Assembly: GCA_040954595.2 (NCBI GenBank)
Contig: CM082577.2
Location: forward strand, 8,308,001-8,372,000
Source: Balanoglossus misakiensis
Taxonomy: Eukaryota > Hemichordata
Reading direction: 5' to 3'
DNA: 64,000 bases
The position numbers and the translations under genes were made by a program. Below the pieces are notes generated by a model. It did not search any database, was not told where the DNA came from, and worked only from the letters and a program-made list of their open reading frames with translations. Below, in pieces: positions 25,758 to 36,733 of this stretch (its first letter is position 1; each line of letters starts with the position of its first letter).

Positions 25758-28700
25758 ATGTGGGCCAGAGGACAACTGAGTCGCGCATATCGTAGTCTAA
25801 AGTGTTTGTCGTCTGGTGCAAAGACAGGTAAGGTTGGCGTTAGGGTAAGCTCGCAAGGTAGAGACACTTCTGGCGTGCAAAGGCAAATGACGCAATTGTA
25901 TCAGTAGTTATTCGATTCCTCCCTGCATGCAGCTCCACAGTCGCTTGTGGCATGTGCAGCCCCGATCCTCGCGCATCATCACAGATCAGCTGTGGCGGCT
26001 GAGATAGAGAACGACTAGTGCATGCCCCGAGTATGGAATTTTGCGTAGTCATGGTCAGGTACTGTCTATTGAATAGGACTTGTTTGTGAATTGATCTATT
26101 GGTAAACATGGTAAGTTGGGCGTGTACCATTATGTTTTAGGGCCGCCCACCTCTCCCCCAAGTAGCCCTGCCCCGTACTTGGTGAGAAGGCAGTGACTGT
26201 CATGCAAGAATGATGTACATGTATTATAAAAGACTATTCTATTGAGAAATGAGAATGTAAAAATTTTCTAGACTATTGTCAAAACATTGTTCTATTGCGT
26301 TGACAGGCCCTGTCAGACCAATACTTGCTGTCAGTTATATTTTGAAGCAAGAATTCCACTCCAAACCAGCCACTTTCACACAGGTCGACATGAAAATCCG
26401 TCTGCTTCCAGCTCTTGATGATAACTACATGTACCTACTGGTTGATGAAAAGACTAAGAACGCTGCTATTGTTGATCCCGTGGAACCAGAAAAGGTAAGA
26501 GGTCATAGGTAAAAGGTCATCGAAGGTCAACCAAATGAACACCTTTCCAAAGAGTTTTCATGCTATCAGAGGCATGGATTCTGGTTTTGGGAGCAGGCAC
26601 AAAGTGGTGATGGTCTGAAATATATTTTGTGGGAATGAGGAGTAATATTGTTGTTACTCTCCTGAGATATGTTCACAAAATTAGAAAGATTATTGGCTGT
26701 TTCTAAGGTATGAAAGGTATTATCAAACGTTTTCTTGATGGTACAGGTTGTTAATGCAGTGAAAGAAGAAGGTGTTACCTTGACAACTGTGCTAACAACA
26801 CACCACCATTGGTAAGTAACCATGACAATAATTTTTCCTAATATTGGGATCATAAGATGGCTATGATCAACTGTCAAGTGACGACTGGTTTGTTTCACAT
26901 GAATAAAATCTACAAACTCTCGTTTTGTGTTGGCCATCTCTAGAAAAAGAAGTATATAGGTAAAACTAAATTCAGTACAATTAGCTGCACAAATATGTCC
27001 TATTGCCAGTACATTTACTTTGACATATGATGAAATACTATTTGAGTACTTGTAACTTAACTGTTATATTTTTTGTTCTAATCAGGGATCATGCTGGTGG
27101 TAATGAGAAGCTTGTTACCATGGTGAAGGATCTAAAAGTTTATGGAGGTGATGACAGGATCGGTGCTTTGAACAACAAAGTAAACCATGGCGATGAGTTC
27201 AAGGTGTGGTTCTTTGTAAGGATTTCCCATAATGCAACTGTCTTCAGTGGTCACATGATATGCTTGATTCAAACTTTCGGTGATTTTTCAACCAACAAGT
27301 ATAAAGCCTGTTTGTTGTTCTTTTGTCTGACAACAAATGAAGTATGTGTATAAATGTGAGGGTTTTTTTCTAGATTGGTGATCTGAATGTGAAGTGCTTA
27401 TCAACTCCATGCCACACGTCAGGACACATTTGTTACTTCGTGACTGGTGACCCCGATCAAGATCCGCTGGTCTTTACAGGTAGGTACTTTGAAACTTGCC
27501 ACTGAGATAAGGCTAACCAAACACAACCTGTCTATGAATTTATACATTACACACTTGGCAACGTCCATATTCAGGAAATGTACACTCTGTACCAGAAACC
27601 CATATTTCTATGAAATTTTGGTTGGTCATATACCCTTTGTTGGAAAAGGACACAACAAACTACTGCAAAACAGCATTCAACAAAAGGTTGTAGTGTACAG
27701 CCCCGGCTTAACTGCCATAGGTATGAAATTCTTGTGTGTTAAGAATTATTGTGATGTGGTTGTTTATTTCAGGCGATACACTGTTTGTTGGTGGATGTGG
27801 TAAATTCTTTGAGGGAACTCCACAGCAGATGTACAAGGCTCTAGTGGAAGTATTGAGTAATCTTCCACAAAACACAGTAAGTTTACCATCATAATATTTG
27901 TGTTTGATTTTCTGCAGATTTTCTATGGTAATACATCATATCTGACGTGCGTAAATTTAACTCCATGTGTTATACTGATGTCAGTCTGAATCTGTGTTTG
28001 CATTCTTTCAATTCTTCAGAAAGTATATTGTGGCCATGAGTACACTGTAAACAACTTGCGTTATGCAGAACATGTGGAACCTGACAATAGTGCCATCAGG
28101 GACAAAATGGCATGGGCAAAGGTTTGTGTGCTGGTTGTTACTGATCTCTTCTAACTCATGAGGGCGCTCTTCTCACTCCTCTCAAAGAATTGACTGGGGG
28201 AACCCTTGGAACATTAACCTGGGTACTGCCTTTAACAAACAAATGATTATTGGTACCACCATGGTAATCTCAGTAATAATCTACTCCCAAATGTCTTTTT
28301 TTTCCCCTGCAGAGTAAGAGATCACAAAATGAGGCAACAATTCCATCCACCATTGGTGATGAACTGACGTACAATCCATTCATGCGAGTCAAGTAAGTTC
28401 TGATCAATTTCATGGGAGTGTAGAGTGTGTTGGCAGAACTTGATGCTGCTGCAGTTGTGTATTATAGTCTCTGTATAATTTGGATGTGTATATCTACTGG
28501 TCACTGTTTTGTGCAACTGAAATAAATAAAAAAGCCCAACAACTTAGAATTGATGTATTGCTGATAATCCCAATGTACACAATATGCATCCTTTTCATGA
28601 TGACCGTGTGAGGGCGCTAGACATGAAAAGGGTTCATATGTTAATCTTGATTGTACCAACTTGGCTATGAAACAAAGTACATTGTACTTTTAATGCATTT

Positions 28701-28815
28701 ATTATTTATTTGTTTCAGAGAGGCATCGGTACAGAAGCATGTAGGGCAGCACGATGCCATAGCCACCATGGGAGAGCTGAGAAAAGAGAAAGACAATTTC
28801 AAAGCCAAAGTGTGA
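25758..28815 (+). CDS. HAGH: Hydroxyacylglutathione hydrolase (glyoxalase II), mitochondrial and cytosolic
   Basis: Hydrolyses S-D-lactoylglutathione to D-lactate and glutathione, the second step of methylglyoxal detoxification. Nine exons: 25758-25827, 26307-26494, 26747-26811, 27086-27203, 27374-27479, 27773-27876, 28020-28121, 28313-28392 and 28719-28815, giving 309 residues (human 308). The metallo-beta-lactamase signature THHHWDH is at residues 104-110, with [23 protein letters not shown] and [10 protein letters not shown] supplying further metal and active-site residues. Exon 1 reads [20 protein letters not shown], an Arg/Ser-rich mitochondrial presequence. Met52 (26390-26392, [16 protein letters not shown]) begins the cytosolic form known in mammals. 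Convergent with the WSC-sulfotransferase gene. Identity is very secure; the exon-1 call rests on frame and composition. Confidence 0.95.
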
Positions 28816-29136
28816 AGATTTGAAAACAAATCAGCTAATTTTTGTAGTCTTGAAAAGGTGGCATGGATTTGTAAGTCCATTGGAAAGAAGTCGCGCATCA
28901 GATCTAAACCACACACAAAAATTCTGCTTATAATTTTAATTGAATATGGTACAGCATCAATTGTTGTCCAGCTTATTCTGACAATGGTATATAAAATTGT
29001 ATGCCAGGGTAATCAAGCCTCAAATTGAGAAAATTAGTATTTAAGGATATTTTTGTCTTTTCTCACTTTCTTCCCCAATTCCCCAAGGTTTTTTTTTCCT
29101 TTTAAAGTATCTTACACGATGAATTTTACTGCTGTG

Positions 29137-29142
29137 AATAAA
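29137..29142 (+). terminator. Poly(A) signal of HAGH
   Basis: AATAAA about 320 bases after the HAGH stop; a second AATAAA follows at 29228-29233, so alternative ends are possible. Confidence 0.5.
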
Positions 29143-29272
29143 AATAACAAGAAAGGGCTTGTAATGACTTTTTCAAAATCTTACTGAAGTTAAATCCAAC
29201 TTTCAAGAATATACATTGGAATGAAAGAATAAAATTGGGTTTTACAAAGAAGCTTGTCTATCTGGTATATTT

Positions 29273-29645
29273 TCATGGTTTAATTCGCTTCTCGAAAAGT
29301 TCATTGTAGAAAGGCAATGCATCTTTAATACGCGCCTGGCCTTCTTGTGGAAGCCGAGTGATGTCCAGTGGTTGGTCTTGATCTTGCAGTGGTTTAAAGC
29401 GACATGCAGCTGGACGCAGCACTGGCAAAACAGACATCATGGAGGACTTGATGTTTCCACATCGCATGCCAGTGGTAAATATTGTCGGCTTTCCAGTTCA
29501 GGTAGCTGTCATCATACGGAATTTCAGCCGCGTCGCAAAATTTCCGGATTATTTGTTCTGGGTAGTGGGATAGATCGTAGGCAAAAAGACGCGTCACGAA
29601 GATAGAAAATGACTCTAGAATCCAAGGTGTTGATATCCAGCGCAC
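29273..29645 (-). pseudogene. Decayed sulfotransferase-family fragment
   Basis: Three pieces of a sulfotransferase-like protein occur in three different minus frames in the right order. VIFYLRDAS (about 29600) resembles the 3'-phosphate binding strand. YDLSHYPEQIIRKFCDAAEIPYDDSYLNW (shown here in outline; about 29470-29580) resembles the conserved YEDL-xxxP-xxx-IRKxC-xxxGIPY block. A C-terminal part follows (RLPQEGQARIKDALPFYNEL, ending at the stop 29273-29275). Frame changes and a missing interval between the first two blocks make it non-functional as read. It has no ATG. It lies between HAGH and the poly(A) signal of the WSC-sulfotransferase. Assembly errors could cause a frameshift but not the missing block; the family assignment is by motif memory. 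Confidence 0.55.
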
Positions 29646-29836
29646 TGACTACGAATCCGGACGTCTAAACGGGCTGATTGTGCAGTACAGTGACTGTGTC
29701 AACGTAGGTCAAGACCGAAAACCCCGTCTTGCAGTACGCAACGGTATCGATATCTACCTCCAATGGCCATGTATAACGAAAAACGGGAAATCAAGTCTTA
29801 TCAAAAGACACACTGTGATTGGCTTATTGAAACACT

Positions 29837-29842
29837 TTTATT
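29837..29842 (-). terminator. Poly(A) signal of the WSC-sulfotransferase gene
   Basis: AATAAA on minus about 170 bases after the stop codon at 30014. Confidence 0.55.
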
Positions 29843-30013
29843 AACTCATTGCATTGATACACATTTTTAAAAATACTAAAGTTTTTGTACCAGATACATT
29901 TTTCAGAAACTAGACAATTAACCCTACATCTGCCACTAATGGCGGTACCGCCTTGGCACAGAGGAATGATCCGATCTAGTCTTTTCACGTTTGTTTCCAT
30001 AGTGATTAAATTC

Positions 30014-31294
30014 TTACTTCTTCCTATTGTCTTCAAGAAAGTTAGTCGGGGCATATTCTATAGGTAATGATGGCTGTGCGTTCAGTTTCATTGCCATGGC
30101 GACAGTTTTGACATAAATGTCTAAGTATTCCTTCATTTCCGCGGTGAAAGGATCAAAACTGAGTTCTTCCATTTTGTTTCTGTGTGGTCTTTTAAATGGC
30201 CCATCGGCATCCTCTGCCAAACACAATAATCGATTCTTATCAACCGTCAGGTTCATGAAATTCATCATTTTCACAATTTCCCCTTCAACGTCGGCCACAA
30301 AGTCTTCATAGTAGATTACAATCACTCGTCGACTGTATTGCAACCAGTTTATGGCGGTATTCGTCCATGTTCTTGATTTTCCCATGACGAACTCCTCCCA
30401 TTCAGTGCCACCTGTGTATCGTTTAGGAGCAGCGTAACCGGTGTGGCCGCCGAACTTTCTGTTGTGTTCTGAAATTATCGCTTTGTAGGGATTTCGAACC
30501 ACCAAAATGGCTGCGTCAAATTTCTCAATGTGTTCTCGATCGAACTGGTGCGTTTTCACAAGAAGGGTTCTGCCGTTTTCGTACTTCTCCAATTCGCCCA
30601 GGAATCCATGTCTGAAAAGTTCGTGGTCGTCATAGATACTGCCCGTGTATATTCCCGTCACCTTCTCCAGGAGGTATCTGAACCACGTATTCCCGGATCC
30701 CGGGAAACTGGCCAGTGCTATGAGGGGCCTGGAATTGGTCGCTCGGAATGAAATCTCCATGCATCTTCTGTCCTGCACCGATGTCCTATAGACCGAATAA
30801 TGTCGCAAACCTCCGCACGATGCGTCGTCGTCATCCGCGCACCTGAGATTGCACATTTTGTCGTCTGCGAGTTCTTTCACTGTGAAGTTCACATTTCTGT
30901 GTCCGCAGTAGCAGTTTGATGCACCTGTGATCGCAGCTAAAGTAAATTTGCTCTTGGTGCAATTTTGAATACAGCTCTTCGCTGTGAAATTGGTCACTTT
31001 TTCGTAGCGATCTCCCGGTAAAGAGGCCCGGATGTTCCCAGCAAACTTGACGCATCCTATGTACTTAACCTTGGGCAGTGTCTGACCGTTGACTTGGTCG
31101 CCGTTATTTGCTCTGCCCATAATACTTGAAAATAAACCAGCTTGCGGTTGTCTACGTGAAAATTTCCCTCTGGTGATGTGATACCCAGTCCGTGAGGTTT
31201 CTCGCTCTTCATGAGACAAAACCACAACCATGGTGACGATGTACACACACGCAAATACCACCAGTGCCAGTTGAATGTTTCGTCGTCGCCCCAT
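30014..31294 (-). CDS. WSC domain-containing Golgi sulfotransferase (WSCD1/2-like), intronless
   Basis: Single-exon ORF of 426 residues, ATG at 31292-31294. The architecture is that of a type II Golgi enzyme: a short basic cytosolic tail (MGRRRN), a transmembrane anchor at about residues 8-26 (LALVVFACVYIVTMVVVL), a stem, a WSC domain with paired cysteines (about 78-170, YIGCVKFAG to SCGGLRHYSVYR), then a sulfotransferase domain. The 5'-phosphosulfate loop is ASFPGSGNTWF (195-205) and the 3'-phosphate motif is VVRNPYKAIISEHNRK (about 265-280). Vertebrate WSCD1/WSCD2 are reported as sulfotransferases acting on glycan sialic acid; the substrate here is unknown. WSCD1 and WSCD2 of vertebrates have introns, so the uninterrupted reading frame is notable. 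Confidence 0.88.
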   Translation of the reverse strand: MGRRRNIQLALVVFACVYIVTMVVVLSHEERETSRTGYHITRGKFSRRQPQAGLFSSIMGRANNGDQVNGQTLPKVKYIGCVKFAGNIRASLPGDRYEKVTNFTAKSCIQNCTKSKFTLAAITGASNCYCGHRNVNFTVKELADDKMCNLRCADDDDASCGGLRHYSVYRTSVQDRRCMEISFRATNSRPLIALASFPGSGNTWFRYLLEKVTGIYTGSIYDDHELFRHGFLGELEKYENGRTLLVKTHQFDREHIEKFDAAILVVRNPYKAIISEHNRKFGGHTGYAAPKRYTGGTEWEEFVMGKSRTWTNTAINWLQYSRRVIVIYYEDFVADVEGEIVKMMNFMNLTVDKNRLLCLAEDADGPFKRPHRNKMEELSFDPFTAEMKEYLDIYVKTVAMAMKLNAQPSLPIEYAPTNFLEDNRKK

Positions 31295-33733
31295 CGTTCA
31301 AAATCCAGTCAAAGGACAACAGCTCACCGATTAAGATGGGTATAAATGCGGTCTCCCTCTGAATATATACCTGTCCAGTCGATCACGTCGTGGCTTGATC
31401 AGAAATTAAAAATAAACTCAATGGAACATTGAAATGCCTTGTTATTCCCGGACGACCAGAAGAGGTGTACCAATTGCGCGCGGCGACGTCGAATCGACAC
31501 CATTTAGGGAAGGAGTCGATGAATCGAGAACACTGTTCATTCGGGCTATTCGTCTCGACAGCCGTCAATTTGCACTTGATTGTCCATTCATGGCTGAAGA
31601 AACGCAGTTTGGTGTCATTTCCCGAATCACCAAAGCGACCGGTGGTTGTCCCACCAAACCCAGTAGGCCTACGGACTGTTCAACACACAGACTTTTGTGG
31701 TTATCTTACACATATGTCATTACACTATGTTTTAATTTTAACCGTCCGTTTATATTTGATTGGAAGGCAAATAAGACGGTGGTGGTGGCGATAGCACAGG
31801 GTGATTACTTCATACTTAATAAATAAACCGCTTAAACCGACTCGCAACTTTAAAATAAGAGTCGCTTGCACACGTGCAATGATTAGGACGCCCTTTTTTG
31901 GATTATAAAAGTTGGTAAACATTTCTTATCAGCGACTCAAATAGTTTTGCATTCACATGTGTATAAAAGGGACGGGATCACCGCACTCGGACATTTATGC
32001 AAATTAGGTTCAAATAGGCTTCATGGTGCGATTGAAAATCAAGGACACATTTCGCCACTTGTCCCATTTGTTGTTCCACATCAAATAAATGGAAGATCCG
32101 AGAAAATCCACACTTTTCCAGTTTTTGTACAGTCATCCTATAAGTATAAGCGCTTCTACGGTACCGCCTGTGAGTCTTACAGCTTTGAAACCAGTGCGTA
32201 ATATACTAGTAGCATGACTCCATGCTAGTAGTAAAAGCATACCGGGATGTGGCTTTGAGTTGGTCCCTTGGGACAAAGACGTTTTTAATTTATTCACGCA
32301 CAGGGATGTATTTTTAGCCAGACAATGGCAAGACCTAGTTGCCTAGCAATTATCACCGTGAACTTTGCTACAAGTTTCACTACCACTTCCACTGGGCGTC
32401 TCAATTTTTTCAGCAGAGCCCCAGCTGCAGTAAGTTCCGACTACCTCAAGGCTTTGCCTGTAGGTTTTGGGGCTCCTCATTTTACTGATGACCATCAGCA
32501 ACAAGGCAAATTGACCGTTGACTAAGCAAGGTGCTAAACATCGCTCTTTTCAGAGGGGTAATTTTACATGCAAGCTCATTAGAAACTGCCACTTGTATCC
32601 CCTCAAACCGCGTCGGAAGAGTGCGTTTAGATCGGCGTTTAGTGCGGTGTTTCTGTTCACACGTGATTTGAATCGCTGTTTAGTGCGGCGCCCCGACCCA
32701 GGTCCCACCCCTCAACACCGTCACAAAAAAAGAGCGCCGCAGGGCCGCTCTCACCTTTTCACACGTGGCACTTACAAATTAACGCCGCCCTAGCGCCGCC
32801 GCTGGGGCGGCGTTGACGGCACGTGAGAAAAGGGTTCATGTTTGTATTTTGGGTATCAGTAATTAATATTAAGTCGCGTCACACTATTCATAGTAATTTA
32901 TAAGAACTTAAATATCCATAAGGCATTTATACGTGCGTTTTGTGGTTAAAAGTCTTTGTATTGGACAGAGCAACAGGTGTTATTAAACAAGGGGACAAAG
33001 GTTAAAGACCGATTTTATCTCCTATCTATCGTTTGTCTGTGATATTAGACTGGGCAGTGTTTGATATCCAACCAAACCTATCTTACGCACACGGCTGGAG
33101 GGAAATCCTGTAAATGAATAAAAAATAAACAGCCAGAACGCTGTATAAATTCTAGTCTGAAACTGATGATTACTAAATCTTTATTTCTACGCGGAACACA
33201 GTTATAGGCCTAACGACAATTTAGGTATAATCGACAAATTGAAAATTGGCTCTATAGGCCTAACCATCGTGAATCGTTGAATTGCGGTATCTGGTACGTG
33301 ATTCTTGAATTAGGCTTTTAGGTTTTTTTTCGTCTCTCAATTTTGCTCATTAGCTTTTGTAGGTTTGTTTGCCTTGGGTGAGTTTCAGCGGCGACTAAGA
33401 CTAACACGTTCACTCCTCAAATGCAATGGACAGGTAAACCGAATTCGGGCAAGTCTGGGTTGGCAAGTTAAAATAACGGATAGGCCTATGTGCGATCAAA
33501 ATCGGGCGACACTAGAGCCAAATGTCTACATTTTATCCGAATTTACCACATGTCAAAAAGGAGACCGGGCGGGGGTTTAAAACCGCGGTACACGCGTGTG
33601 TGTACAAACTGTATCTCCAACATCAGACAGTGCCCAAGGCACGGGTACTGGATGGGTGTACCCTGTCCGGGTCCAGCTGCACCTTTGGATTTGCGCCACC
33701 TACGACAAGCACTGGAGATATTTATCTGACAAA
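31295..33733. other. Divergent region between the WSC-sulfotransferase and EMRE genes
   Basis: 2.4 kb without a supported CDS. It should contain both promoters. A GC-rich foldback sequence lies at 32754-32833. Many overlapping open frames are short, unsupported by splice sites and unlike any known family. Confidence 0.5.
32754..32833. repeat. GC-rich nested foldback element
   Basis: The outer arms CCTTTTCACACGTG (32754-32767) and CACGTGAGAAAAGG (32820-32833) are reverse complements with one mismatch. The inner arms AACGCCGCCC (32781-32790) and GGGCGGCGTT (32805-32814) are exact. The upstream stretch from about 32610 repeats TTCACACGTG and GTTTAGTGCGG, so the element may be larger. Its composition differs sharply from its AT-rich surroundings. 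Confidence 0.6.
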
Positions 33734-34544
33734 ATGGCGACTGTTGGTATGTTGTTACAGAGAAGCGTACGACTTGTACCCAAATTTGTGCGCCATCGAA
33801 AGGTATTTATCATCCATAGTGCATAAGATATTGTATATTTGAACTCATGTTGCGTATAGAGAAAGGAAATTACGTTAGAAGATGTAAAAATAAGCCACAA
33901 ATCCGTGTGTTAATTACCGTTCTGGGGCTATGGCCGGTGTCAATCATGATGAGTGCGGAAGTTGCCTATTTCCCGAATTGGTTGGACTCGAATCAAGAGA
34001 GACGTGTGTCATGTCGTGACACAGGGTACTTACTAGTTGCTCTAGTTGCACTGTTGATGTGTCTTTGATGTACATTTGGCTCAGTACTTGCCTGTTCGTC
34101 TCTACCGGCCCCTTGAAACCAGTCCAAACTTTCGGGTCAGTGGGCGTTGGCTGGCTGCAGTATCCACTGGTCCCCAAAACAATAATCAGCCGAGTTATGT
34201 TGATTTGAGGGTCTGTGTTTTCCTTAGGGGTTGGACGACAAAACTTTATCGTTTGTTACTGATTTTTACTGTATTTTGATTTCGACAACATATTGCTGCA
34301 ACAGTGCATATACATATTATGGTGTGTTTGTTTTTTTCTTCAGGTACAACAGATGTTTGTACGACATGAGACAAACACACCAACAGGTGCCATGCTTGGC
34401 AACCCAGTCAAGAACCGATTTGGTCTCTCCAAGGTGGTTATTGTCATTGTACCCACTATGTACATTGGCGCCACCATGAGTAAGGAAGGAGCTGCGTTCC
34501 TTGAAGAAAACGACATTTTTGTTCCGGAAGACGATGATGATTGA
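33734..34544 (+). CDS. SMDT1: Essential MCU regulator EMRE, mitochondrial
   Basis: Single-pass inner-membrane subunit that links the uniporter pore MCU to the MICU1/2 gatekeepers. Two exons, 33734-33802 and 34344-34544, give 89 residues (human 107). Exon 1 (MATVGMLLQRSVRLVPKFVR) is a basic mitochondrial presequence. Exon 2 carries NPVKNRFGLSKV, with the conserved Pro on the matrix side, then the transmembrane segment VVIVIVPTMYIGATMS with the GxxxS motif (GATMS) that packs against MCU, and the family tail EENDIFVPEDDDD, whose acidic end contacts MICU1. The start codon lies in ACAAAATGGCGAC. Convergent with GNA12/13. Short but diagnostic; identity secure. Confidence 0.94.
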
Positions 34545-35290
34545 TCCATGAAAGGTATGATTTTCATACTGGGCTGTGCTGCCAAAGTTCAAAACATCAA
34601 CTTATTTTATACTCCAAACATTGATCATCCGGACAGTACATACCTGTACACCTTTCCATGGTTACTTATTCAAGGTGTCGTGTTCAGTGAAACATGATCA
34701 GAAACTGGGTGTCACAACTCTGGTTACCATGGCAACACAATTCTTGCTGTAGTCTAGACCAACTACATTTAATCCTGTGTTATGAATCTCATGTGCATGG
34801 CACGAATTGAAAGAGGGAGAGAGAGTAAGTACTAGTATATACATGTATACCCCTTTCCGACACAAAACGGAATCCATTGCCTTGTTTTTTTTTTACACCT
34901 GTGACATCTTTTACTGTTTTCTTTCGACAGAATCAGCCATGTTAATCAAAGAATTGGTTTCTCAACGAAGTACAAAAAGAAGTTCACTGTCGGACAAGAC
35001 TGCATTTTAGTAGACTGATACAACACACGATTTTAGCTGATTGAAGAAAGCACTTGACTATTTTGATGACATTCTCACGGACTGCTTTGTCAGTACAGTC
35101 AGTTGAACCTGTGCCTCCACTGCTAAACCAAATTTTCAGTCTCTTAATAATTCAGTGAGTTTGAGGATCCTTCTATAGCCAGTTTTATATTTATAATTGT
35201 ATGTGAAAAAGAAATTGGTATCTCATACCCACAAGGAATCCTTGCCAGTTAGCTTGCTATATATTGGCAGAGAGGGTGCAGAACAACATT

Positions 35291-35366
35291 GACTTGAGGG
35301 GTCAACTACACAGGCAGCACTCCCACAATACTGACTTGAGGGGTCAACTAAAACAGGCACCCCTAT
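35291..35366. repeat. Short tandem duplication in EMRE 3' flank
   Basis: Two imperfect copies of a unit beginning TGACTTGAGGGGTCAACTA and ending in CAGGCA..., starting at about 35291 and 35333. The same GGGTCAAC theme recurs at 44600-44780 in the GNA intron. Confidence 0.5.
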
Positions 35367-35909
35367 ACTGACTATTAAAGAGAGTCCATGCCACCGGGGA
35401 AGTCACATGGGTTTACTAAACTGTAGTCATTTCTAAAGGATGTCATCTGGCATTGAATTTCTTTTGTCAAAGCCACAAGCATGCACAAAACTTTGATGAG
35501 TATTTGTTACATTTTTCTGTTCCAATCCTGCATCAGCTGCATTTGTACATAATGTTTAAGTCGTATTTAAACACAACTTGTTACTTTTACCTGTCATTAA
35601 TTTTACGAGATTTACCCAAAGTAGAAATATAATAGTCAAAAATATCTATGATCTTTTCATGAGCATGCACTATGTCCCTGTCATATTGTGAAAGAATTGT
35701 AGAGAGTATTTTAGATGCAATTGTGTATAGCAAGCAAATAGTTACAAAGGGTGAATTGTGATTTCATTATAATATGTATTCTCTGTGTGTTCGAACAATC
35801 GCATTGTTTTAACCTTTCCCGCCCAAATCTTGGAATGGATGTGAAATATTGCATGAGCAGGATACGGGATTGATAGGGTTTGGAGAATGTGAAACTTTCA
35901 CACGAAAGC

Positions 35910-35915
35910 AATAAA
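35910..35915 (+). terminator. Possible poly(A) signal of EMRE
   Basis: AATAAA in sense to EMRE, about 1.37 kb after its stop. No earlier canonical AATAAA was noticed in the plus direction; an earlier variant signal could be used. Confidence 0.35.
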
Positions 35916-36727
35916 ACCGTGTTACAGAAACTCTGCCAGACTCTGAATTTGTATCTTTGGGTATTCACTTGTTGCATTTCTGGTATTTAACAAACAAGAT
36001 CTGTTTGACTCCCTAGTATGCAGTAGAAAAGCATTTCAGGTAGCAAGAAAGGCCCTTTAAGTCATTAAGAAACAGTCGGTGTCTGGCTTCCATGGGCCTC
36101 AAACAAATAGAGTCCACATACAATATATACAATGTACAAAGGTTTTGTTTTACTACTTTAAAACTAAAGCCTAATTAATATCATCAGAAGACTAGATCCA
36201 AATACTACAGCACTACATCTACACTAAAAACATCTTTAAAAACAATTACAAATACATAACCTTCAATTAGCTATCAAAACATTTTATGTTTTTTTTCTGA
36301 AATACACCAAAATATTTATACTGAATATTTCTGTACATACAAAAACGCTTCGTTGAATATACCTTTCTAAAATGATGAGTTCCATGTAATGGTGATTTCT
36401 CCCGTCGCTACTGGCGACGTTTTGTGACTTCACAACCCATCTTGGCTTATTTCAGTTTCTATGTTGGAGATGTTTTCAAAACTAAACACGTCATGTTGTA
36501 AAAATCAAATTAATGGGCAACATTACTTGAAAAATTGAAGGGGCTGTAGGCTGTAACTTTGTTGCTACTTTTCCAGTATTTTTGTTCTGTGTATCAACTA
36601 TAGATTTTTTGTTCAACTCTGTATACCACACTAAAATGCCAAGGACATGTTTTCAGCTTGCAGATAGAGCCTATACTCATAGTATGTGTAAAGAATGTGA
36701 CAAATGAGATTCCATCTGGACTGGGAC

Positions 36728-36733
36728 TTTATT
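36728..36733 (-). terminator. Possible poly(A) signal of GNA12/13
   Basis: AATAAA on minus, 2.4 kb after the stop codon at 39166. Long 3'UTRs are usual for G12/13 genes. The interval 36734-39165 contains no supported CDS and is best read as 3'UTR. Confidence 0.35.

Noticed and set aside
29885-30067. Plus-strand 60-codon open frame
   Set aside because: Antisense to the end of the WSC-sulfotransferase, no domain.
33522-33842. Overlapping plus-strand open frames around the EMRE first exon
   Set aside because: Only the frame starting at 33734 joins exon 2 in phase and matches EMRE.
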